Shown here in pieces: positions 39,798 through 50,383 of a stretch of DNA of 64,000 nucleotides (position 1 is its first letter; every line of letters begins with the position of its first letter). Below the pieces are notes generated by a model, which saw only the letters and a program-made list of their open reading frames with translations, was not told the DNA's origin and did not search any database. Both the position numbers and the translations under genes were made by a program. The DNA is from Dendrophyllia cribrosa (lineage: Eukaryota > Cnidaria > Anthozoa > Scleractinia > Dendrophylliidae), in contig JAJLRJ010000009.1 of NCBI GenBank assembly GCA_024195265.1, positions 2,356,001 to 2,420,000 on the forward strand, read 5' to 3'.

Positions 39798-41656
39798 AGG
39801 GTCTCAATGGGGTTAACCGTTAGCCGTAAAACGGCCCAAAATTTAGCCGTTAGGCGTAAAATTTGGAAAAAATTAACCGTTAGGCGTAAAACGTCGAAAA
39901 AAAGTTAACCGTAACATTTTTATAGCCACGGTTTGTAAGTGTCGAAATCTCTTGTTAAGACGCACTGTTGTGATGCTATACATGTGTCTTGTTTCCACGA
40001 CGGCTACGGGTTCTGTCCTGGAACCGAAAAAAAGAAGTTGGCCCAGGCCCCTTTAGATTCGCTACACCGGCTCGGCAAACCGAAAGTGTCTGCTTTTCGT
40101 AGGGTGAGTTGACAGCTTATTGTTAACACTATTTTTAGATGTTATTCAGCTTCTTCATCCAGTCTTCTACTCAGCGCCTGCTGCGATTGCTAATCCTTAT
40201 GGCTGTTGTGAGAAGTCTGTATCGAGCTGCGGAGGAGAAGCCAATCGAAAGGTATAAAGCGCGAATCCAAGTGAAAGATGAGCACCATTCCATAGGTGCT
40301 TTCAAAAAATCCAATCGACTTTTTAGGGCTAAAAGAAGACGCTCAGAAGGTCGGTTTGGGGTCATTTGACCTCAAACTTTACCGCCTCGTAAAAATCGGA
40401 GGCAAAACCGAAAACTACTCCATTTCCACCCAGCAGCAGCTGGATCTGGAATTACCGCTGTTGCTTGGCTCATTCTATATGACAGCTTTGGCATAACTTG
40501 CAAAGAGTAGTACTTCTAAGCCAGTGACGCCAGAGCAGGTCAGTCAGAATGTGAAGAAGGTACACGAGTACCTCAAATATACTGTGCGGGAACGTGAAAG
40601 AAACCAACCACCTCAAGGAAGATTCAGCAACGAATGGCCCTCAAGGAACTGTGTCTCAAAAGACACAAACTTCTGTTGAGCTTCTAATGAATGGTGTGGA
40701 CAGCCTTATTGGAAACATCACAACTGTTAACGCACAGTATAAAGATAACATTGATTGGAAAACTTTACTTACAACACAAGTAGAGAACCTACACGTGGTA
40801 TCTCATTTTAAGCATGAGACGTTTAGTGCCCTTCAATATGCGTATATGCTACAGACTTCGGCACTATATCAAAGGAATCTTTAAAGCGAATAACCAAATG
40901 GAGCGCGAAATACTACACTCACCCATCTTCATACTACCCAGTGTCACAGACGGGGATGTCATTCCGGGATGTACAGTTCATGACTCCACTTCCTTCTGAG
41001 GCGCTTTCCAAAAAGGATGAAGAGACAATGATGGATTGGTTGGAGAATTACCGTCCGGTGAGGCAAAGAACCGCGAGGAGCGAGGCGACGAAAGATAAAG
41101 CAGGAGCTTTGCCCCCGGCAGCGATTCGGATGACAGCGATAGCGATATGGATGCGATATCTAAGCGCAAAAAGGTACGGCCACGTCATAAATAGAAATTG
41201 AAGCATTTTGCGCTCACTGTGACATATTTATTGGACACATAGCCGTCATACAAGTTAATATATACCTATGACGTTGTTTATATACTTGGAACAGAAAAAG
41301 TATAAAGAATATATGCTATATCATGTCTATCATATGCCTTATATTTCTATAAGTATTAGTAATATTAGATATAGTATACTTCAGTAGTATGGTATATTCA
41401 ATATTACAATTCTTATAATAATAACTAGTTTCTCATTCATCCCGGAATGGTCCTAAGGCCTTAAATGTGTTTTACAACGATGTAAATTAATTTTTAATTT
41501 TTTTAAACAATGAACAATTAATGTTTAACTTTTAAAACAATGAAAATTAATTTTTAATCTTGCTGTTAACCGTAACGGAAAAAAATTAACCGTTAGCCGT
41601 AAAAAAGCCAAATTTTTAACCGTTAACCGTAAAAGCCACCACCCCATTGAGACCCT
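39798..41656. mobile_element. 1.86 kb inverted-repeat transposon with unknown ORF
   Basis: Ends AGGGTCTCAATGGGGT and ACCCCATTGAGACCCT are perfect inverted copies, followed inside by repeated TTAACCGTTAGCCGTAAAA units in both orientations. Flanks TTTCAAAG (39790-39797) and CTTCAAAG (41657-41664) match at seven of eight bases, an 8 bp duplication as for hAT or MULE elements. The interior holds a decayed plus-strand protein gene (40504-41201). A second, partial end of the family lies at about 48215-48290. Confidence 0.8.
40504..41201 (+). pseudogene. Decayed protein of unknown function carried by the transposon
   Basis: Three frames read in turn give protein-like sequence: SKPVTPEQVSQNVKKVHEYL (from about 40519), then KEDSATNGPQGTVSQ, NITTVNAQYKDNIDWKTLL and VSHFKHETFSALQYA (40594-40850), then KESLKRITKWSAKYY, MTPLPSEALSKK and ENYRPVRQRTARSE (from about 40862). 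Frame changes fall near 40590 and 40853. The sequence is rich in charged and polar residues with no motif I recognise; it is not a DDE transposase core. Because frames switch while composition stays coding-like, it is a recently broken gene. I have the impression that intact relatives exist in coral genomes as uncharacterised proteins, but cannot check. An upstream conserved-looking exon may lie at about 40000-40105 with a GTGAGT donor. Confidence 0.55.
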
Positions 41657-44600
41657 CTTCAAAGCACCTGATTCAGTTCGAGAAGTCACGCGAGCCTATA
41701 ATGAATAATAAAAACGGACAAGAACTGAAGACTAAAATTTTATGTTTGTTTTTACCTAAGCAGTTTCTAGTTCAAGATACGAACGACCATGCCACAAATA
41801 CTTTGGTACTTAAACTCCGACAAAGTAATTTGCATCGATATGGTTTGTAAAACTGCCACCTCGACGATACGAGGATACAGTACTGAACAGTTTTAATAAT
41901 ACTGAAAAAGAAATGATCCCGTCAGTTTGTCATCAATGTTGCTCTTATTTTTCGCTTTAACGAAAATTGTATTCCTTCTCTTTAAGTGAAACTAGAATAT
42001 GCCTGCGCTGCTTGGGACCCGCACCGCTCAGGAATTACGTTTTGATCCGGTTAAGAATTACCATCCTACTGCCAGTGTCTCTAATATGTATAAAAAGAAA
42101 CATAGAATGCACGATCACTGCGACAAACCGTTGAGAGTGGCCGGATCTGGGTTCCCAGACCTAGATCAGTAGTAATACTCAACGGCTTAGGCTGGACCAC
42201 CTTGGAGCCAAGAAGATCTACTGAGGACTTTTCTTGTGGCTTTTGTCTTTTGACTTTTTGGCTCAGTCTCTGCATTTTGTAAATTTTTTGTTACTAACTG
42301 TTTGTTCCGACAGCCTCAGTGATAGAGTGATTTTCTTGAAACCGTGAAATAGTTACTAAGCTTTTGAAGGGTTTTTTAAATACATTTTCACGACAGCAGT
42401 TAGTAGTGAACAAATATTGGTATTCCTAGAAACGGAGCAAATCACAGTCTTTATTTTTTTTCGTTGTCCAGTATATCCTTTATTTCAGTCCAGGATCAGT
42501 CCATCATCATCTATATGGAAACATTATACAGTCATGAAATATACTAAAATGTGATCCGTTTTGTATCCTGAAGAAGGCAGCATTGTCAAAACGTCCATAA
42601 TTAAGTTATAAACAGCGTCGCAATTCACTTATAGTTTACATTGTAGTACAAGTATAGTATTAGACGCTGCCGGCAGGGAAAATTACTTCATAATACAGTT
42701 ATACTGCACACTATAAAATACATTCGGAATACCTACCTGAATTAAAACACAATTTGGTCGCTTGATTTGCCACAGTTGTCTTCGGATGGGACAATATTAT
42801 TAGAGAACAGTCACACTCATTGCTCAGAATATGTATGAAACATTTAAAAGCTAAAGACGATTTGTGACTTCTTTAATATTTAACATAGGAAGTGAAATAT
42901 TTCACATGACCTGCGATCAGGGTCTATATATTTTCGTTTCGCTTGGTAAACCTGATCCCCGCGGAAAACGCGAAACGAAAAGGAAGCCGGAAGAGCGCAG
43001 CTAAAATTAGAGAATAAGTTATAGGTTCCCCATATTCCGAGAGCAAGTACATACATTAGTATTTCTTAATTATAATGAAAGGTGGAGGGAAGGAGATTGG
43101 GGAGAGGGGGGAGGGTGTCCTGCACACGGTTCACGAGTAACGATGCAAATAAAGAAACACGGTTAATTTTAAAATATATTCGAGTTATTCACGGTGTATA
43201 AAAAATAGGTCCGCAATGCGTACATGAGTGAGCTTACGATGAAAATTTGCACGGAAATATCTAGAGACGGAATTTGTGATGTCGAAAATATTACTGTCAA
43301 AGATATTAAGCTAAATGAGAAATACACCATAGGCTGTCTGCCTCTGATTTTTCATAAAAACTATTTAACGATATAATGTGGTACTGTCACAGGTATGGAA
43401 GCACAACTTAAAAAATGGTTCATTGACTGTATAACTGGTGCAAGTGTTCCAAGTCCAAGAGATGTGATAAAAACACGTCCACCAAGCACCATTGTGGCTT
43501 GCAACTTAACGTCTCAAGAGCTTCTGTATTGGAAAAGTAACTTGGTTTGTCGAGGATGATTTTTTGTTTTGTTGGAATGGAAGATCGTTCGTTAATTTGG
43601 TATCGTTTTTGTCACGCTATGTAATGTCACTACAAGGACCGAGTTATCATCATTGTCATCATCAAAGTTATCATATTAGCAAATTTCTGAAAAAAAATGT
43701 AAATCATATACAGCAGTCCCTCTGTTAAGCTGAAACCCTCAGGACCCTGAGAACCATTTCCAGTAAAGGACTGGTGAATACATATTTTGGGTTTTTGAGA
43801 AATAACCACTTAATAGAGGAAGTACTGTAACTGTGAACATGAACAAAATTCTAGATCTACCACACATGGATTTACACAAGGATGGGTGCCTATTTGAAAT
43901 AGGTGTTTATTTGAAACAGTGTCTGACAAACAAACGTGGTTGGGTTTCACATGTAAGGAGTGGTAAAACCCCATACTGACAGTAAAGATTGACACCATTT
44001 TACTCAAGGCAGGCAATGGGCCTTTATCACGCGGCGGCCATGTTGATTCCCAGGAGAATAAAATGCTTTGTTTTCCCCTGCTTAACCTCGTTCTCAACTT
44101 TTTCACTGCGAGGCTTGGGGGGTAAATCTTTTGTTTTTATACAAAATGGCCGGGCGTGATAAAAGCCCATGTTATCTTTTAATCAAAATATATAAATTTA
44201 AAGATCAATTTAATAAAAATTTTACGCTTGTAGCTATTGTTTCAGAGGTCTGAAACAATAACTACACTTGTAAATTACAGCTGTAAAAGTTTTATGAAAT
44301 TGAGCCCTGGTTGGTGCTTATAGCATGTAGCTGTTTGCATACAGTATCAGCATTGCCAACAATAACAGTAAAACGTTAACATTTATTCTCAAGTTGTTTT
44401 GGAATGTAGGTAGCTGTAACAAGTATAGTTAACTTACATTTTAAACTTAGTAACATCAACGTTTTCAAACAATAACTTTTCAACGTCAGTTTAGTGTAAC
44501 TGCACTTAACCCAGATTTGTGTCTCTAAAGACATTATTTGTTCTCCGAAGAGAATTCATCGTTTCCCGAAGGAAATATTTTGTTCCCAGAAGGGAATTAT

Positions 44601-46298
44601 ATGACCCTGAGACAGGGTTATGGATTGCCAGATGTTGTACATGGAACAATTCGCAATGCTGGACTGCACAAGTCACTCGGCGGCCATCACAGCTGTCTTT
44701 AAAACTACATCTCGGTGATTTAGGGAACCTTTTGTTGGCGAAGATTTTGTCTACACCTTCAAAACATCTGAAAAACTCTTTACGTGAAAACAATAGACAC
44801 ATTGCTTGAATGCTGTGCCTGATTACTGGTGCAATATAACACGAAAACATCGTAAATTTCGAGTCTCTTACCTCTCTGTCTCCAACGGCGAAAAAACGTG
44901 GTTGCTTCCACGTTCCGTGTTTTTAATATCGAAAATACGTCGTTCGTTATCCGGGATGATCCGGGATCAGTTCGCAGCACTTCGTGTTCAACCTCGCTCA
45001 TATTCGCGTGTTCGTGCTCTCATCGTTCGTACGGAAATAAACAATATCTGTTCGAGACCAGGCGCCGTGATACCGAAGACAACCCGAAGATTGGACTACC
45101 ACGGACTTACGGACACTTCCCATGACATAGAGTGAGATTACACTTCATGTAAGCTCACTCAAAAATAACATCACCTTTAATAAGGCCTTTTGATTTAAAA
45201 CCTTCATATATTGTCTTTTTTTAGTTTTTCTTATTCTCTGCCAAGCATAAGCGCCCACATATCAGCAACTATCCTGTGAGCAACTGAAGCTCTCTTGTTA
45301 AAGTGGAGAGGGGACAAGTGAAGGAGAACGAGGAAGAAGAGAGTGTATCAGAATTTTGAATGCAACCCGTAACGTCCCCTAGTAAGCAAGTTGTCACTTC
45401 ACGAAAATGTTAATAATGATTAAAATTAATGTTACACGCGGGCTCCGTTGATCCATGCACCAGTCAAAGTTAGCTTACTTCTGTTTTTTTTTTAGTGTCA
45501 TCGGTTAAAAACTTTAACACCGGGTCTATATTCAAGTGGTTTGGAGAAATTAAATTTGAAATGGCCAGGGAAGTGTTAGGGTATGCCTAAAACTCCAAAT
45601 TGTGCCTAACCCTAATTTCATCATCATCAGCGTCCATATAATGGTAAATTTTATTTTTTTCAAGGCACACGAGTAGTTTGGAGAAGCCGAGTTTACTCTA
45701 ACTAAATTAGGGGTATAGAATGGTAAATTCGAGCTAGCTAAACTTTGCGAGACTGCGAGACCCTTGTTTAAAAATTCGAGACTGGCTTTAGCGATCAAAT
45801 CCGAGCCCGAGACTCCAATTGCTGGGAAATGTCGGGCCGATAGTACTAAAACAGCTTAAAACGTGACTGAAATCTCCAACGGAAGCTGAGATTTACCAGA
45901 AAAATGTACGAAACTCCGAGATCCAAATTATCAAAATTCGAGACTTCGAAAATTATAGCGAGCCCGAGATTCCGAGACTCCAATTTCAAATATGCCGAGA
46001 ATTCGAGACTCGGTGAATATGCTTTAAATTAAAGTCGAACTCAATCGATCGATTCTTTTGCAAAAACATTTAAAATTTGAATGAACCTAAATTTGAATGA
46101 AATTTAAAGAAGTAGAAGAAAGAAAATGATGTCAAAAGGTTTTATTAAGATCTATTGAAAAAGAAAAAATGCTACATATGGCATAAGCGTTTACATTCTT
46201 CACGCCTGTTAATTTTTGGGTTCCGGCTTAGGGTTTCACCGCTATCGGTAAAAGTACGCTTCGTGAGCTTTGAATAACGTCACGAGATAAATGTAGCC
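41657..46298. other. Non-coding; several short open frames, none convincing
   Basis: 44500-45140 is open on both strands and includes three diverged units of the form CCGAAGGAAATATTTTGTT; it looks like a repeat or UTR-like block rather than a gene. 45700-46020 has recurring CGAGACTCCAA / CCGAGACTC strings. No splice-supported coding sequence found. Confidence 0.4.
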
Positions 46299-46440
46299 TG
46301 TGAACAGGCTTCTTTTTGGGGAATTGGGTTAGGTTAAAATCGGCGAGCGAAGCGAGGACTGGGAAAGAGGGATCACAGGCTAGATAAATGTATGAGTTCT
46401 ATTAGAACTCATACATTTATCTCGTGACGGAATAAATGGA
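46299..46440. repeat. Nested short palindromes
   Basis: TAGCCTGTGAACAGGCT pairs loosely with GATCACAGGCTA at about 46373; this unit interrupts a second palindrome whose arms are CACGAGATAAATGTA and ATACATTTATCTCGTG (to 46430). AACTCATACATTTATC is also mirrored across TTCTATTAG. Confidence 0.55.
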
Positions 46441-49077
46441 ATAAAGTCAACATGTTCTATGTCGATAGATAAATGATCGTAGGAAAGAAAATTAGTCCAT
46501 TAGAACTCATACTTTTCATCTCGTGCCTCTCAAAACTCGAGAAGCGTACCATGGAGTGATGGTGGATGCCCGGAGTGGATGAAGCTTTGTTCGAACCACT
46601 TTAGGTTTTATAGTGCGGGCACACTTCAAACACGGCTTCCAACATTTTTCAACACTTTCAACAATGTTGGAGGACCTGTTCAAACGGTCCCAACATCAAA
46701 ATGTTGGCCATAAATGTTGGTGTAAATCTTAGAACCGTTTTAAAACGCGCCGTTATGTCCGTTAAAAAAAACTAAACTTTGGCCACATTGTTGAAGTCAG
46801 TGAAGTGCAGTGACGCGTTTTTGATTCACAGCTGCTGTCAATAAATAGAAAAAATTCCCCCCAAAAATGGACAGAGTTAAAAGAAACATATATATTTAAG
46901 ATAAGAACCCTGGAAGTTTTTCGGGAATATTAGATGGACGTGCAAATTTTGTCCGAAAAAATGGCAGGAATGCACCGCCGGAAACTTCGATATGCGTCAT
47001 AGTCTAGGAATTACTGACAAAAGATTTTATTCTATAGCAAGGATTTTTGCGGTTTTTACTGATACACGGGAGTCTTGTAATTTCATTATTTTCGCACATT
47101 CGCGAAAATTAAACCCGCGAAAATTCATCCTCAGGAAAGAAATGTAAAGACACTACTTGCAACATTAAAATATGATTTAGAGCGGTTACCATGTCAGCCT
47201 AAGTTCGACACTTCATTCCTTTATTCCAAGCTGGTGAACTGGCGACGAGAAATAAAACTTTTATATTGTCATTGACCGAAACCAGGATTGATTGTTGATT
47301 TGCATTATGTTTCGACCTGTTTCGTTATGCGTTTCTTTTTTAATACTGAGAACTCCATTTTTGTGGCTGGAGGCTTTGAAGCATTCTTAGCTTTGCACTC
47401 GAATACTGACAAAAATTTTAACTGCGAAAATTTGCCTGCCATGACAAAAAAAAAGTGCAAAGTTCCCGAAGGCTTTGGGACACTTTAATAGCAAAAATAA
47501 TTCACGATCGATGTGTTAAAATTCGAAAAATAAAAGGTTCCGTGGCAGTTTAATTTGGTTACGATTGACAACCGCTGTCAGCCGGGGGAAAATTGATACT
47601 AAAAATGTTTCCTTTTTACCGATGATGCATTCTTACAAGAAATCAAGCAAGGTTTTAAAATATAACGTAAGGCAACACCAAGCAAAAGAAAATAGGGTTC
47701 TATCCTGAGGGAGTTTGAGGGGTGGGAGCTTCCCCCCCCCCCCAGAAAAAAAAGCCAAGCTTCCCCCATGCACTCCCCCCCCCCCCCCCCCCCCCCCCCC
47801 CTTCTCTAAAAAAGTTCTTATTGATACCGCGTCTGCAGTGTAGAAGTAAATATATCAGTAAAAACATCCAGGTCAGTGTACATAAAATAAGCATTCCGTG
47901 TCAAAGGACACTATATGACAAGGAACATGGAGTAGTATAAACCGACAGGCTCGGTTATCTTGCTTGGTTATCGCCTTCTTGATCCGATATGCTGTGTTTA
48001 CACCACATACGACTCGCTAGAATGAGATGTGTTATATTTGATTTTCTTACTCGTTTATCCGTTCTTTAGATGAAAAGTTCAAATTTAGAGCGCTTTCCTT
48101 TTGTATATGTGTCGTTCTGGTGGTAAATGAAATGGAACGGCTCTTCCCTTTAGAAATTTGCAGTGGGAAGGACCGTTTCATTTCATTTCCCACCGGAACG
48201 ACCTCTTTTTAACGGCCAATCGTCAAAACGCTTTTCTTAGCCGTTAACCGTCATAGCAGCCACCGCCCCATTGAGATCTTCTTAAACGTACTATGTTAAC
48301 TTTGCGCGAATTCACAGTACCGAAGGGGCTGCGTATGCGGCCTTTTATTGAAGCGTTCAACTTTCAGCGATAGATGAACTCATTTTCGTACAATGTATTA
48401 GTCTCGCTTTCTAGCTCAATCCTGTTCCTCCACATTTACTTATTATAACTGTATTATTTACTGATGAAAAAAGATATCTTAGTCAATTTTATATCCTTCT
48501 GTTTCTATGCACCTATATGCTGGACAGGAATGCATCAGTCACAGTAAAACACTTTCGTACTTTGACTTCGTCTGATAGCATCAAATAATATGCAATTAAA
48601 GTGTTATTACATTTTGCGTTAATCACTTTATTACATTTTGCGTTAATTTTATTACATTTTGTGGCGATTATTACATTTTGCGGCGTAAAAAACTTACAAA
48701 AGACCATTGAACCATTCATGTTTATTCTAAGTCGTTTGCAATGTTTGTATTTTTGGCGGTAATGGCCGCCCATAGTAACAGTCCCTACCCTACGACGTGT
48801 TTGTAAATTGTCTACTTAAATATCAGTGTTCGTCTTTCTCAGTTCTCAATTGAAGTCTGATGTTCCACTTTATAAATTACTGCGTTTGGTATTAAAAAAG
48901 TTGGGCAGGGTACAGGCATGGCAACCGCCCCACTGTAGGCAATTATTTCATTTCCAGTCAGTTTTTTTTGCGGGTTTAATTTTCGCGAGCATTTGATGAT
49001 GAGCGCGGAAAACGGTAAGCTCTAAAGGCCAGATACACCAACTATACAGGAACTGACCGAATGTGAGCTTCATTATT
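46441..49077. other. Non-coding with C-tracts and foldbacks
   Basis: 46620-46740 has repeated CAACATTTTTCAACA / CAACATCAAAATGTTGG strings. C-runs of 12 and 27 lie at 47732-47743 and 47775-47801. 48111-48206 is a foldback with GTCGTTCTGGTGGTAAATGA arms. 48215-48290 is an end of the family at 39798-41656. ATTACATTTTGCG occurs four times at 48606-48682. No gene seen. Confidence 0.55.
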
Positions 49078-50383
49078 TTACACCAAGGGAGCGTCGTTTC
49101 GTCTAACATCTAACATTTCTGCAAGGAGTTTTGGGTCGTCTACCAGCATAGCGAACTCTTCAAAGTCGAAAGACATGTCCGGGCGGACCAGGCGGCAGCA
49201 CACAATAGCGATGGTGGCCATGACAGCTTGGACGAAGCCATCAGTCAGGTCCTCTACGCTGAGTCCAAGCGTTTCGAAGTTCTCTGAGTGGACAGTAAGT
49301 CCCTTTCTGTTGCTGTGTGCCAGTCACCGATGGTGTCCTTGAAGGACAAGTTCGTGCCCAAGTACTCCCAGGAACTTTTGGTACCGTCCAACGTGTCATT
49401 CAAAGGGAGGCGTGCGCGCCTGCTGAAGATACAGAGCGTCTTGTGTGGCGTGGATCATCATACGGGTATCGAATACGTACTGCTGACCTTCCTCGTCCGG
49501 AAGGGTGCAAGCGTGATACCACTGGGAACTGGACCACTTCTTATGCCCGATGAGCGTTTGGACGATAACCTTCTCGAACCTAAGGTCCTGTGCCATCAGC
49601 GCGTCCAGTTCCTTCTTCGACGTGACTGTGTACACCCCTTGACCGCAATTACTGTACGGAATCTTGATGACGGCCTTACCGTGAAGATCATTGACGACTG
49701 TAGGGATCTGATCCTTAGTGACCCGCATGATCGTTCGAGGAAAGCGGATCCGGAGCCCCCTCCCTCCTTCCTGCTTGTTAAAATCTTCGAAGGCAAGGGT
49801 AGCCAGAAGCTTGTTCCTCCCTCCGGATAGGCAACAGGCGATGGGGTTAAAAACGACGGTCTTTGTGGTGACAGGGATGCGCATCCAGGGTTTTTGGGTA
49901 ACGTAGCGGAAAGCAGCTCTGATGGCATGCCATTGACTTTCCTTGTCTTTGACCTCCATGACGCCATCCATCCAGCGCAGCTGCTGATGCTCTGGTGCCA
50001 TATTCATGTTACACTTCACCATGTACACTGGCTCCTTTGTGAGGTCGGCTAACGCAGTGGCGTATCCGCTGTTTTCTAAGAGGTTCTTGTCATGTAGAAC
50101 TGCAAGAGGGGCGTTGTGAAGCTCGGCGTGGCATTTACTGAAGACGACGTTACGGAAGGTATCACCTATGAGCTTGTGGTATCCGCTATCTTTTCCCGTA
50201 CCGTGTGGCGTGTACTTCTGCCCACTGGGACAGGAGTTGACTTCTAGTACGACCATTTCTCGGCTGCCGGTGGATGTCAGGCAAGGGAAGAGGTCAGCAC
50301 CGGCCCAGCGGAAGTGCTTCGGTTGATAGGTGAGGAGTTTAAGAAGGGAGTCAGGATCAACGTCCTTGTGTTTCTTGCAGTGT
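49078..50383 (-). CDS. ATP-grasp-like gene, exon 2
   Basis: The long 3' exon. In frame from 50383 to about 49440; from there the conserved-looking sequence moves to another frame until about 49290 and then to a third until the stop at 49078. No GT or AG signals fit either switch, so introns do not explain them. Confidence 0.72.

Noticed and set aside
44506..45135. Protein gene open on both strands
   Set aside because: Composition is repeat-like (three diverged CCGAAGGAAAT units), frames overlap on both strands, and no motif or splice support exists.
49288..49906. Plus-strand open frame of 180 codons
   Set aside because: It is antisense to the ATP-grasp-like exon, which has splice sites and recognisable motifs; the plus-strand frame has none.
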